Positions 16,111-24,497 of a DNA stretch of 64,000 nt are shown here, one piece after another. The stretch is from JASSUD01 sp031963405 (lineage in GTDB: Bacteria; Pseudomonadota; Gammaproteobacteria; Burkholderiales; Burkholderiaceae). The stretch covers positions 558,001 through 622,000 of the forward strand of contig JASSUJ010000001.1 of the NCBI GenBank assembly GCA_031963405.1, written 5' to 3'. Below the pieces are notes generated by a model that worked only from the letters and a program-made list of their open reading frames with translations, was not told where the DNA came from and did not search any database. The translations under genes and the position numbers were made by a program. Positions within the stretch are counted from its first letter, which is position 1. Every line of letters starts with the position of its first letter.

Positions 16111-17918
16111 GCAGACTAAATCCGCCCCCTTCTTTAAAGACCATTTTTTTTCTACTGAAATGCTTATGGTCCAATACCTGGTCTGCGCATCTTCAAGTGA
16201 TCGCAGCCATCGCCTGCACTAGCGCAGCCATTGGCTTGAATGTTGCCGCACCTATATTACTTAAGCATTTAATTGACCTCTTCACTACTTCATCACCTTC
16301 CGTGAGGACAGCTTATGCGCTTTGTGTAGCTTATGGAGGTGCGTGGTTCTTTTCGCAAGCTTTACGCCACGGTGATCAATATCTTCTAGTGGTGATCAAT
16401 GAGCGCATCAAACGCATGATCACGCTCAATTACGTCAGCCAAGTGCTTGCTCAACCTGCTGTCGTACTCAATGATCATCAAACAGGGACAACCGCTAATG
16501 AGATCCGGCGTGCCCAAGATAGTGTCAGAGGCAGTCTGCTTGGGATTTTTTGGAGCATTGTGCCCCTTTGCATCGAAATCCTGTTTGCTGGTTTTGTCGT
16601 GCTTTCTCTATTTGGCGCACTCTATGCGGCTGTTTTGTTAGGATTTTTATTAGCTTATCTTGGCTTCACTGCAACGACGGTGAAGCGCTGTGAAACGCTA
16701 CAACGTAAAGCCAATGCCGCAGCAGACCGTGCTTCTGCTAGCTTAATTGATGCCCTGGCCCATGCGGATACCATCAAAGCTTTTTCAAATGAAGCCAGTG
16801 AAATCGCGCAGCTTGATGACACGTTCCGTACTTGTGAACAAACAAGTGTGCGCATTACCCGCAAAATGGAAATATTTGGCACGATTCAACTGCTCATCAT
16901 TGGCATTGGCCTCACTACCCTAACCTTTATGGCTTGCCGCGATATCCTGGCGCATCGCCTAACCATCGGCGACTTTGCCCTTTTAAGCAATTACCTATTG
17001 CAATTCACTTTACCGCTCGGTGCTTTTGGGTATGCGATACGAGAAGCCCATATTGGCTTATTTAATCTTGGAGAATTGCTGAAAAAACTGAGCATACGTC
17101 AACTTTTTCAGCCTATGAGCCCCACGCTTTTTAAGCGAGCACCATCAATTGAATTTCGAGAAGCCTGCTTTCATCATGCTTTTGGTAAATCAATTCTCAA
17201 TCGGGCCAGCTTTTCTATTCCTGCGGGAACTTTTTGCGCGGTAGTCGGCTCAACAGGCGCAGGAAAATCCACTCTAATGAAATTGCTGTTGGGTTTATAT
17301 ACGCTCGATTCCGGACAGATACTGATCGATGGCCGACCACTTGAATCATTCTCAGCGCCCTCGTTACGCCAATCAATTAGCTATATGACACAGGACGTCC
17401 ATTTACTGGACCGATCCTTACTTGAAAACCTCTGTTTCGCGTGCCCGGAAGCATCTGACGCGGCCATTCAACAAGCCATCCATGTCTCGATGCTAGCGCC
17501 AGTCATTGCGGCCCTGAAAGAAGGGCTCGACACCCGCATTGGTGAGCGAGGGAATAAATTATCCGGTGGCGAACGGCAAAGAGTGGCACTGGCACGCGCG
17601 TTGTTACGACAAAGCCCTGTCTTATTTTTGGATGAACCTACCGCAGCGCTTGACGCACAAACTGAAAGTGCCATTTTTCAGCACCTTTATACGCATTATC
17701 AGCACACTACCCGGTTTGTTATTGCGCACCGGCTTGCTGCCATTGCACATGCCGATTTAATTCTCGTGTTGAAAGAAGGCATTATCGCGGAATCCGGCAC
17801 CCATCAAAGCCTATTAGCGCAACAGGGTGTTTATGCGGAACTTTGGCATAAACAAAACAGGGTGAAATTTGATCAGTCAGCAAATTTATCTGAACAAGAA
17901 GTGAGCTTGCCCTCATAA
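16095..17918 (+). CDS. Lasso peptide ABC exporter (D protein)
   Basis: A half-size ABC transporter, 607 residues, inner membrane. About six membrane helices occupy residues 30-320. The nucleotide-binding domain follows: Walker A GSTGAGKST, signature LSGGERQRVALARAL, Walker B VLFLDEPTAALD and the H-loop VIAHRL. There is no N-terminal C39 peptidase domain, so it cannot supply the missing leader-cleaving activity. By position and type it exports the mature lasso peptides and may give self-immunity, as McjD does in the microcin J25 system. It is the last gene of the operon, followed by a small hairpin and an IS remnant. Confidence 0.9.
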   Translation: MAKHVSRLNPPPSLKTIFFLLKCLWSNTWSAHLQVIAAIACTSAAIGLNVAAPILLKHLIDLFTTSSPSVRTAYALCVAYGGAWFFSQALRHGDQYLLVVINERIKRMITLNYVSQVLAQPAVVLNDHQTGTTANEIRRAQDSVRGSLLGIFWSIVPLCIEILFAGFVVLSLFGALYAAVLLGFLLAYLGFTATTVKRCETLQRKANAAADRASASLIDALAHADTIKAFSNEASEIAQLDDTFRTCEQTSVRITRKMEIFGTIQLLIIGIGLTTLTFMACRDILAHRLTIGDFALLSNYLLQFTLPLGAFGYAIREAHIGLFNLGELLKKLSIRQLFQPMSPTLFKRAPSIEFREACFHHAFGKSILNRASFSIPAGTFCAVVGSTGAGKSTLMKLLLGLYTLDSGQILIDGRPLESFSAPSLRQSISYMTQDVHLLDRSLLENLCFACPEASDAAIQQAIHVSMLAPVIAALKEGLDTRIGERGNKLSGGERQRVALARALLRQSPVLFLDEPTAALDAQTESAIFQHLYTHYQHTTRFVIAHRLAAIAHADLILVLKEGIIAESGTHQSLLAQQGVYAELWHKQNRVKFDQSANLSEQEVSLPS

Positions 17919-17925
17919 AACGTAT

Positions 17926-17952
17926 CCCTTGAGAGATAATTACCCTCAAGGA
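17926..17952 (+). terminator. Weak hairpin after the exporter gene
   Basis: CCTTGAG and CTCAAGG arms flank a 12-base loop just after the exporter stop and before the IS3 remnant. There is no T-run, so it is a possible weak terminator only. Confidence 0.3.
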
Positions 17953-17959
17953 GCAAGTC

Positions 17960-18094
17960 ATGAAAGAGCAATCAAAGCGATCGCGGTACACACTGGAATT
18001 CAAACAAGAAGCGTTACGACTGATTAATGCAGGTCAAAGCGTAGCATCAATAGATGAGTTCAACCGGTCGTTGCAACACAGACAAATTTTATAG
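17960..18094 (+). pseudogene. IS3-family OrfA (transposase HTH) remnant
   Basis: From ATG 17960, with AAGGAG upstream, the translation begins MKEQSKRSRYTLEFKQEALR and continues LINAGQSVASI, the typical N-terminus of IS3-type OrfA helix-turn-helix proteins. It then runs into unrelated sequence and stops after 44 codons, so only the N-terminal third remains. A further short unplaced ORF (18134-18214) has no recognised match. No terminal inverted repeats were found. Confidence 0.7.
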
Positions 18095-18203
18095 GTTAGC
18101 GTTTATTGGCCCATTGTTTGGAGGCCGACAATATGGCTGCAAACTCCTCACCCAGCATGGAATTGAGCCGTCGCGTGGGTGAATTAAAGGCTCGGGCAAG
18201 CCA

Positions 18204-21200
18204 TCATGCGTAGTGCGTGAAGGAGGGTTGCGACTTTGTTAAGCGTCTTTGCGCTTTTGTTGGGTTTTGCTCTGGTGATGGTTTCCTTTTCAAAGCTTCA
18301 GGGTTTGCTGTAAATACTGGACGCTGAGTGGTTTCAATTACTGCGTGTTCCTCCACGTTAGAACTATTAGGAAATTCCTCCTCATACATTTCCCAATCGC
18401 CTTCATCAAAACTATCAGGAAGTTCTTCCTCCACTTTTATTTCGCGATCGTCCACGCTAGAACTATTAGAAAGCGCCTCTTCATCCCTTTCCCAATCGTC
18501 CTCATCAGAACTATTAGGAAGTTCCTGCAGAGATTGAGAAGGTAGCGTTGCTTCTTGCGATAGGATTTCCCATCTTTTTTCTCGATTTTGCTGAAGTGTG
18601 TGGGCTAGTCCAGGATGTTGCTTGATCAATTCAATAATATCTTTGTAAGTAGCGGCAAGCAAAGAACTGTCTGCCTCTGTTCCTTTTAGTTCGGCGACTA
18701 TTTCTCTTATAGTGCATCTACCGTTTGCTAATTTCAAAATTTGCTTTTTCTGTGCGTCCAGATTATCCCATTCACTGATTTCCTCCAGAGACTGGGAGAA
18801 GAAGAGCCCTTCTTGTGACGAGCCTTTCCCTCTTTCTTTTTGATTCCACTCAAGCAAGCTTGTTAGCTCCGGGGTTTTCTTACCCGATTCAGTAATACGC
18901 TGAGCACAATCCTCACGATTTTTTTTACCCCCTAGCATTTCGGCTATTTGACTTTGAGTAAACCCGTCTATTGCGAGTTTGACAACTTTCTTTTCCTCTG
19001 ATGTCAAATTATTGCGCCGAAGGAGTTTATCTAGAAAGGCAAAGCTTATTGCTAGAGAATGAGAGGATAGCGTTGCCTCTTCTGGCGCTTCTACTGGAAC
19101 AATTCCCCCCAGAGGCTGGGAGAAGAAGCTGTCTTCTTGCGGCGAGCTTTCTTCTCTTTCTTCTTGATTCCGGTCGAGCAAGCTTTTTAGTTCCGGGCAT
19201 TGAACGATCAATCGAGTAATAAGTAGAACACAATCATCATGATTTTTTTTACTATTACCTATTCGCACCATTTGCTGTTCGAGGGTTTCTTCGTAAGTGC
19301 CCCTATCTATTATGCATTGCACAATGTGCTCTTGTATCGGAGTTAGAGTGCCACTTTTAAGAAGTTCCTCTACAGAATCATAGGGAATGACTTTTTCCGA
19401 GGACTTTAAGAATGCCGCTTTATTGCGCTCGACTAAATCTTCTAGTTTCGGACATTGCTTAGTCAACTTATCAAAATAATAAGTCTCAACAGCCTCTAGG
19501 GGAGTTTTTATCTCTTCGGCTATTTCGCTTAGTTGATAGGCACCAAGCATTATGCGTTGCACAATTCGCTCTTGTATCTGGGTTAAAGCGCCTCTTTCAA
19601 GGAGTTCTTCTACAGAATCATAGGGAATGATTTTTCTCGGAGTTCGCTTAGGTGCTACTTCTTTATTGCGCTTTTGATTTTTGCTCTGGTTGGCACCGTC
19701 ACTATTTTCATTGTGCTGGAGTAGGCCTGCTAATACCGAATATTGCGTCAGTCTATGAATCCTAAGCCGAGTAACATTTTTGTTAGCTGATTCGCTGATT
19801 ATTTTGTGTCGAGTGTGTCCCTCTATGAGGCCTCGCACAACGTCCTTTTGTTCATTGCTCAGCGGGCTTTCACTAGCAAGGAATTCCTCTGCAGAACTAT
19901 AATTTTCCGGGTTTGCCTTTTCTTTTCTGTGCTCGAGAAAAACTGCTAAGTCCGGGTATTGGTCAGTCGATCTATTAATATACCCCCCAACAATTCCTGG
20001 ATGAATGCCTACCTCTTTAGCTATTTGGCTTGGTCGATAGGCGCCCCCTATTAGGCATTCCACAATCTTCTTCTGATTCGGATCCAGCTTAGCACCGTTA
20101 CTATCAAGTAATTCTTCTACAGAGCTAAAGCGTATTGGGTTTGCTGTTCCTTTATTTTGCTTGAGTAAGCCTGCTAGGGGCGGGTATTGGTCAAGCAATT
20201 GATTAATATGGTCATAAGCAGTCCGTTCGGGGACGCCCATTTCCCTAACTATTTGGGGTCGAGTGTGTCCCTTTATGATGCGTCCCACAATGTCCTTTTG
20301 AGCAGCGTTCAGCGTGCTGCTATTCAGGAGTTCCTCTGCGGAACCAAATTTTTTAGAGGTTGCTTTTTCTTCATTTTGCCTGAGTAAGTCTGCTACTACC
20401 GAATGTCTCTGAGTCAGTCGAGTAATAGTCATGCCAGTAGCGTCTGGGCTATCTGATTCTTTGGTTATTTGGCTTCGAGAGTATCCCTCTGTTGCGAGTT
20501 GCACAATGTGCTTTTGCCTCAAGGTCAGCGTGCCGCTATTAAGGAGCTTATCTACAGAATCATAGGAAATGATTTTTCTCGAGAGCCACGGGAGTGGTGC
20601 TTGTTTATTACGCTTGCGTAAGTCTTCTAGTTCCGGGCATTGCTCGATCAATTGAGAAATATAGCTCTGAGCACTCGCTAGGGAAATGCCTAACTCTCTG
20701 GCTGTAATTGTTTTGCTTTGAGGGGCGCCATCTATTATGCGTTGCACTATGTGCTTTTTATGATTGCTCAGTGTGCCACTATTAAGGAGTTCCTTTGCAG
20801 AACCAAATTTTTTGGGGTGTGCTTTTTCTTCATTTTGCTTGAGTAAGTCTGCTACTACCGAATATCTCTGAGTCAGTCGAGTAATAAGCCTGCGGGTACC
20901 CTCTGGACTATCTGATTCTTTAACTATTTGACTTCGAATGTATCCCTCTGTTGCGCGTTGCATAATATGCTTTTGCCTCGGGGGCAGCATGCCACTATCA
21001 AGGAGCTCCTTTACAGAACCACAGTTTTTCAGGCTTGCTTTTTCTTCATTTTGCTTGAGTAAGTCTGCTACTACCCAATATCTCTGAGTCAGTCGAGTAA
21101 TAGATGCGTCAATATTCTTTTTTTTGCCTGTTAACTTGCTGATTATTTGTTTTCGAGTGTCCCCTTCTATTAGGCATTGCACAATGGCCTCGTTCATCTG

Positions 21201-21407
21201 GCTCAGCGTGTCTCCCTTAAGGAGTTCCATTGCGGTTGCTTTAAGGGTTTCCAAATTTGAGGTAGGGAGAGTTGAGTCAGCGGGAGTTCTAGCAATGATT
21301 TCTGTTGAGCATCGCGGGGGCGTCCCTTGTTCGTCGTGCCGTGTGAGAGGTATTACGGTGGCTGGGAGAGGTAGAGTTGAATGAGCGTTAATTCTAGTTA
21401 TTGTCAT
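18204..21407 (-). CDS. Tandem helix-turn-helix repeat protein with acidic tail
   Basis: A 1067-residue protein from the ATG at 21407; an in-frame GTG at 21440 is possible. I know no family with this layout. Residues ~54-950 form about eleven repeats of 70-80 residues. Each has an acidic lead-in (S-VEELL-SGTL), an HTH-like unit such as LTLRQKHIVQLATEGYSRSQ resembling LuxR/sigma region 4 helices, then ITRLTQRY-VVADLLKQNEEK. Residues ~955-1035 hold four acidic 17-residue repeats (LPNSSDEDDWERDEEA type). The C-terminus has a basic bipartite stretch, KRKPSPEQNPTKAQRR, like a eukaryotic nuclear localisation signal. No signal peptide or membrane helix is seen. It may bind DNA in an array or be a translocated effector; both are inference. 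It lies in an island-like stretch beside an integrase remnant and tRNA-Ser. Confidence 0.8.
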   Translation of the reverse strand: MTITRINAHSTLPLPATVIPLTRHDEQGTPPRCSTEIIARTPADSTLPTSNLETLKATAMELLKGDTLSQMNEAIVQCLIEGDTRKQIISKLTGKKKNIDASITRLTQRYWVVADLLKQNEEKASLKNCGSVKELLDSGMLPPRQKHIMQRATEGYIRSQIVKESDSPEGTRRLITRLTQRYSVVADLLKQNEEKAHPKKFGSAKELLNSGTLSNHKKHIVQRIIDGAPQSKTITARELGISLASAQSYISQLIEQCPELEDLRKRNKQAPLPWLSRKIISYDSVDKLLNSGTLTLRQKHIVQLATEGYSRSQITKESDSPDATGMTITRLTQRHSVVADLLRQNEEKATSKKFGSAEELLNSSTLNAAQKDIVGRIIKGHTRPQIVREMGVPERTAYDHINQLLDQYPPLAGLLKQNKGTANPIRFSSVEELLDSNGAKLDPNQKKIVECLIGGAYRPSQIAKEVGIHPGIVGGYINRSTDQYPDLAVFLEHRKEKANPENYSSAEEFLASESPLSNEQKDVVRGLIEGHTRHKIISESANKNVTRLRIHRLTQYSVLAGLLQHNENSDGANQSKNQKRNKEVAPKRTPRKIIPYDSVEELLERGALTQIQERIVQRIMLGAYQLSEIAEEIKTPLEAVETYYFDKLTKQCPKLEDLVERNKAAFLKSSEKVIPYDSVEELLKSGTLTPIQEHIVQCIIDRGTYEETLEQQMVRIGNSKKNHDDCVLLITRLIVQCPELKSLLDRNQEEREESSPQEDSFFSQPLGGIVPVEAPEEATLSSHSLAISFAFLDKLLRRNNLTSEEKKVVKLAIDGFTQSQIAEMLGGKKNREDCAQRITESGKKTPELTSLLEWNQKERGKGSSQEGLFFSQSLEEISEWDNLDAQKKQILKLANGRCTIREIVAELKGTEADSSLLAATYKDIIELIKQHPGLAHTLQQNREKRWEILSQEATLPSQSLQELPNSSDEDDWERDEEALSNSSSVDDREIKVEEELPDSFDEGDWEMYEEEFPNSSNVEEHAVIETTQRPVFTANPEALKRKPSPEQNPTKAQRRLTKSQPSFTHYA

Positions 21408-21438
21408 GATGCATCTTTTAAAAACTAAGAGTGACGAC

Positions 21439-21466
21439 ACTAATATAGTTTTACTAATATAGTTTT
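21439..21466 (-). promoter_or_regulatory. 14-base tandem repeat upstream of the HTH-repeat gene
   Basis: The 14-mer AAAACTATATTAGT (minus strand) occurs twice, back to back and perfectly, starting 31 bases upstream of the ATG. Each copy contains TATATT, which could serve as a -10 hexamer. A duplicated promoter or operator is likely. Confidence 0.5.
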
Positions 21467-21957
21467 ATTTTCTGCTGCTAAAAATGGGGAGTTATCAGAG
21501 TTTGACCTTCCGCCAGCAGCGCTACACCAATTATTTAATATAAGGGCCTAAGAATCTGTCTATAAATCGCCTAAAAGGCCGTGATTCGGGTCAGGGAGGC
21601 GTAATCCTCATGTGCCAACGTACACGCCGATTCCTGTGCTCCGTCCTCCCCCAGCTGACAACCTTTTAAACAATTTGTGGAGAGGTTATAAGAGCGTGTG
21701 TTTCTAAAAGCAGAATAAAAATGACTGTATTTTTTAACAGCAATACATTCAAAAAATCAGCACAACATAAGTACGGTGCCAGTAAAAAACCTTATTTTAA
21801 CTTTTTGCCAGATTTTTACATAATTGTTTTTTTATATAACCCATTGTTATTTAATATATTTTTTTGACTTATTCGATGTTTTGGTTTGATCAATTTTTAA
21901 ATAACACTTCAGGTTTCTACCTAGAGACATCCTTTACGCACGTAAACATGTAGCCCA
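21467..21957. other. AT-rich non-coding region upstream of the HTH-repeat gene
   Basis: About 490 bases. Positions 21555-21695 hold an imperfect inverted element: CCTAAAAGGCCGTGATTCGG on the left and a TCCTCCCCCAGCTGACAACC / TTTTAAACAATTTGTGG stretch on the right. This seems a decayed relative of the dispersed palindromes, with CCAACGTACACGCCGATTCC as its core. The rest (21700-21957) is very AT-rich with no gene seen. Confidence 0.45.
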
Positions 21958-22188
21958 TTAACATCCATAATACGCAGCTTTCAGTTCATCCCGTTTAGCC
22001 CTGGCTTCAGCTAGTGATACATCAGGATAAGGACCAAAACTGCTCGTCTTCTGCCTCTCCTCAAACCGATACGCTATACGCCATACTTTGTTGCCTTTGG
22101 GCGACACCCGTAAAAAAAGCCCACCACCATCGAATAGTTTGTAATCTTTTTCATTGGGTTTCGCGGCTTTGCATTTAGCGTCGGAAAG
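21958..22188 (-). pseudogene. Tyrosine integrase N-terminal fragment
   Basis: The minus-strand frame between an in-frame TAG at 22189-22191 and a stop at 21958 reads LSDAKCKAAKPNEKDYKLFD, then GGGLFLRVSPKGNKVWRIAY, then SLAEARAKRDELKAAYYG. This is the N-terminal DNA-binding domain of P4-type tyrosine integrases (DUF4102). The start codon and the whole catalytic domain are missing. It lies about 190 bases from the 3' end of tRNA-Ser, the usual place for a tRNA-targeting integrase, and so marks an old island boundary. Confidence 0.85.
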
Positions 22189-22379
22189 CTATTTATAGGC
22201 ATCCTAAATTCCGTCCTCTCACGGTGCCTACAAAGATGCCTACAAAGTAAGCGCGTAGTTGTGATCAGTTGCGTTGTTTTTGATTGAAAAAAGAAGCAAA
22301 TAGATTCCCGCAAAGCCCTATTTTTAATGGCTTTTTGGTTAATTTGAAGGGAATTGTATTGGGTAATGCTGGGGGTAGT

Positions 22380-22470
22380 TGGCGGAGAGAAGGGGATTCG
22401 AACCCCTGATAGGTAATTAACCTATACACGCTTTCCAGGCGTGCGACTTCAGCCACTCATCCATCTCTCC
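22380..22470 (-). tRNA. tRNA-Ser (GGA)
   Basis: Minus-strand cloverleaf: acceptor stem GGAGAGA (22464-22470) pairs with TCTCTCC (22384-22390). The anticodon stem is CACGC/GCGTG with loop CTGGAAA, giving anticodon GGA. There is a long variable arm typical of class II tRNASer and the T-arm GGGGTTCGAATCCCC. The discriminator is G, and CCA is encoded (22380-22382). An integrase fragment lies beyond its 3' end. Confidence 0.97.
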
Positions 22471-22525
22471 GAAGGGAGCGATTATAGCAAACCAATTTTC
22501 ATCTTCTACATCTATTTTCAGCATC

Positions 22526-22543
22526 TACTGCATTAATGCAGTA
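22526..22543. promoter_or_regulatory. 18-base perfect palindrome between tRNA-Ser and bfr
   Basis: TACTGCATTAATGCAGTA is perfectly symmetric. It is nested in a wider inverted pair CAGCAT..ATGCTG. It lies between the two divergent transcription units (tRNA-Ser and bfr), so an operator for a dimeric regulator is plausible. Its regulator is unknown. Confidence 0.5.
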
Positions 22544-22718
22544 AGAAAATGCTGTATAAGCTGTAAAATCTGCGCTATATCCTTCGTCACATCTCTTTAG
22601 AGTGCCAACGCACTGCTTACATCATGATGTCCTATGCGCAATTTATTCAACGTTTGCCTAGTTGACTTTCTTTTTCCCTTATTATTGAATCTCAAAAAAT
22701 CTCGTCAAAGGAAATTTC

Positions 22719-23195
22719 ATGCAAAGCGATAAAAAGGTCATCGATTATCTGAATGCGCAGCTCAAAAATGAGCTAACTGCGATCAATCAGTATTTTTTGC
22801 ATGCGCGCATGTATGAGCACTGGGGCTTAAAGAAGCTTGGCAAGCATGAATATGATGAGTCGATCGGTGAAATGAAGCATGCGGACTTGTTGATACAACG
22901 CATCTTTATGCTTGATGGCTTGCCTAATTTACAAGATCTACACAAATTATTAATTGGTGAGCATACCCAGGAAATTCTACAAAGCGATTTAACGCTTGAA
23001 AGACTTTCGCAAATCACCTGTAAAGAAGCCATCGCTTACTGTGAATCCGTGCGTGATTTTGTTTCGCGCGATATTTTTGGTTCAATTTTGAACGATACTG
23101 AAGAGCATATCGATTGGCTTGAAACGCAGATCGAACTCATCGACAAAGTGAGCATACAAAATTATCTGCAATCCCATATGGAAGCTGCAGTCTAG
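22719..23195 (+). CDS. bfr: Bacterioferritin
   Basis: Iron-storage protein of 158 residues, cytosolic, normally a 24-mer with haem. Ferroxidase residues are visible in NELTAINQYF, GEMKHADLLI (which also holds the haem-ligand Met52) and NDTEEHIDWLETQIELI. AAAGGA lies eight bases before ATG. The partner bfd lies 1.3 kb downstream, beyond murI. Length and start are standard. Confidence 0.96.
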   Translation: MQSDKKVIDYLNAQLKNELTAINQYFLHARMYEHWGLKKLGKHEYDESIGEMKHADLLIQRIFMLDGLPNLQDLHKLLIGEHTQEILQSDLTLERLSQITCKEAIAYCESVRDFVSRDIFGSILNDTEEHIDWLETQIELIDKVSIQNYLQSHMEAAV

Positions 23196-23238
23196 TTTTT
23201 GTCTTACTTTACTTCCTTTTCATTCTTCAACTACGCCT

Positions 23239-24081
23239 ATGTCTCACCTTGCTTCACTAAATGATGCGCCAATTGGCATCTTTGACTCAGGCGTAGGCGG
23301 CTTATCTGTATGGCGTGCGATTCATGCTCGACTGCCTAACGAAGCGCTTATTTACTTCGCAGACTCGCATTACGCACCTTACGGAAAACGTTCTGATGAC
23401 TTTATTATCCAACGTACGCTTGCGATTAGCCGTTGGTTCATCAAGGCTCAGGTCAAAGCGATTGTGATTGCTTGCAATACAGCAACGGTACATGCCGTTG
23501 GGCGGCTCAGGGATGAATTTAAGGTGCCCATCATTGGCATCGAACCTGGCCTTAAATTGGCAGCCGAGCAATCAACAACGGGGGTCGCAGGTGTGTTAGC
23601 CACTGCCAGCACACTACACAGCGCGAAATTTCATCATCTGCTAGAGCAATACGCTCCAGCTTGCTTATTTCTCTGCCAGGCAGGTCATGGCCTAGTCGAG
23701 GCGATTGAAAGCGGTGATACCACCTCCTCCAAGGTCACGTCCTTACTTAAAACTTACCTTACGCCAATGCTTGATGCAGGCGCTGATACGCTGGTGCTTG
23801 GCTCAACCCATTTTACTTTTCTAAGCGCTGCCATCCGCCAAATAGCTGGTGATCGGTTAAAACTTATTGAAACAGGCGAAGCCATCGCCCGTCAGCTTGA
23901 AAAACAGCTTAGTGAGCATCAACTCCAGGCTTCGCGCCAAGCAAGCCCCCTCTTACGCTTTTGTTCAAGTGCTGCCCACTCAGGCTTGTCAGCCCTTCTT
24001 AGCAACACACTGGACTTGCCAGGGGCTGCGGTTGAACACATCAACATACCCCTCCTTCAGCCCGCTAGCGAAAATCGATAA
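23239..24081 (+). CDS. murI: Glutamate racemase with second catalytic Cys replaced by Ser
   Basis: Makes D-glutamate for peptidoglycan. The 280 residues match MurI throughout: IFDSGVGGLSVWRAI near the N-terminus, YGKRSDDFI, and the first catalytic cysteine in IACNTATVHAVG. The second catalytic motif, normally GCTHYP, reads LGSTHFTFL here: codon TCA at 23812-23814 gives Ser in place of Cys. Both cysteines act as acid/base in the known two-base mechanism, so activity may be weak or one-directional. The gene is otherwise intact, with no frameshift. It follows bfr by 43 bases, probably in one operon. Confidence 0.9.
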   Translation: MSHLASLNDAPIGIFDSGVGGLSVWRAIHARLPNEALIYFADSHYAPYGKRSDDFIIQRTLAISRWFIKAQVKAIVIACNTATVHAVGRLRDEFKVPIIGIEPGLKLAAEQSTTGVAGVLATASTLHSAKFHHLLEQYAPACLFLCQAGHGLVEAIESGDTTSSKVTSLLKTYLTPMLDAGADTLVLGSTHFTFLSAAIRQIAGDRLKLIETGEAIARQLEKQLSEHQLQASRQASPLLRFCSSAAHSGLSALLSNTLDLPGAAVEHINIPLLQPASENR

Positions 24082-24367
24082 TAGGTCAACGTAAAGCGTA
24101 AATTGTCTTTTTCACCGTTTTAGCAGGGCACTAGCCCTCACCTCAGGTGTATTTAAACTCAGCAGATATTAATCTCAGTTAAATACTGCTGTAAGCACTC
24201 CTACCGCTATAAACAGTTTTTTTGCACAACATCTCAAAAGCTTTTAAGCAGGCTCTAAAAACAGCTATTAGGCCAAGCAAATCAAGCTTAAACGCATCCT
24301 TTATTTCATCCATTCATAAAAAAATAAGCCGTCTGCAAATAAAAAAATCTTGCCAAAATATATTTTG

Positions 24368-24389
24368 TGAATAATAATTATTTTCATTC
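24368..24389 (+). promoter_or_regulatory. Fur-box-like sequence upstream of bfd
   Basis: TGAATAATAATTATTTTCA contains AATAAT-A-ATTATT and matches about 10 of 14 informative positions of the 7-1-7 Fur consensus (TGATAATNATTATCA). bfd is commonly Fur-repressed. A complete palindromic element lies between this site and the gene. Confidence 0.5.
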
Positions 24390-24396
24390 ACAATCT

Positions 24397-24497
24397 AGGA
24401 AGGTCTGCATAACCCGGGGGCAAGAAATGCCGACGCAGACAGTACACTGGTATGGCAAGGAGGCATGACGCCGCCCCCGGGTTATGCAGACCTTCCT
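24397..24497. repeat. Palindromic element with perfect 24-bp arms, 5' of bfd
   Basis: Arms 24397-24420 and 24474-24497 (AGGAAGGTCTGCATAACCCG.. and its complement) are perfect inverted copies. The core, CGACGCAGACAGTAC and GGCAAGGAGGCATGACGCCG, is the shared core in reverse orientation relative to the arms. It ends 15 bases before the bfd start codon, so it would form a stable hairpin close to the ribosome site. Confidence 0.92.

Noticed and set aside
18134..18214. 26-codon ORF after the IS3 remnant
   Set aside because: Too short and without recognisable similarity; may be another transposase scrap but not supportable.
18328..18545. Ser-rich ORFs antisense to the acidic tail of the HTH-repeat gene
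   Set aside because: They are the reverse of the acidic repeats and have no start signal; shadow frames.
22074..22313. 79-codon ORF over the integrase fragment
   Set aside because: It is in another frame; the frame with integrase similarity is different and broken, so this is a shadow.
22380..22470. Duplicate of the tRNA-Ser 3' end marking the far att site
   Set aside because: I could not find a second copy of GGGGTTCGAATCCCC elsewhere in the window by eye, so no island end is claimed.
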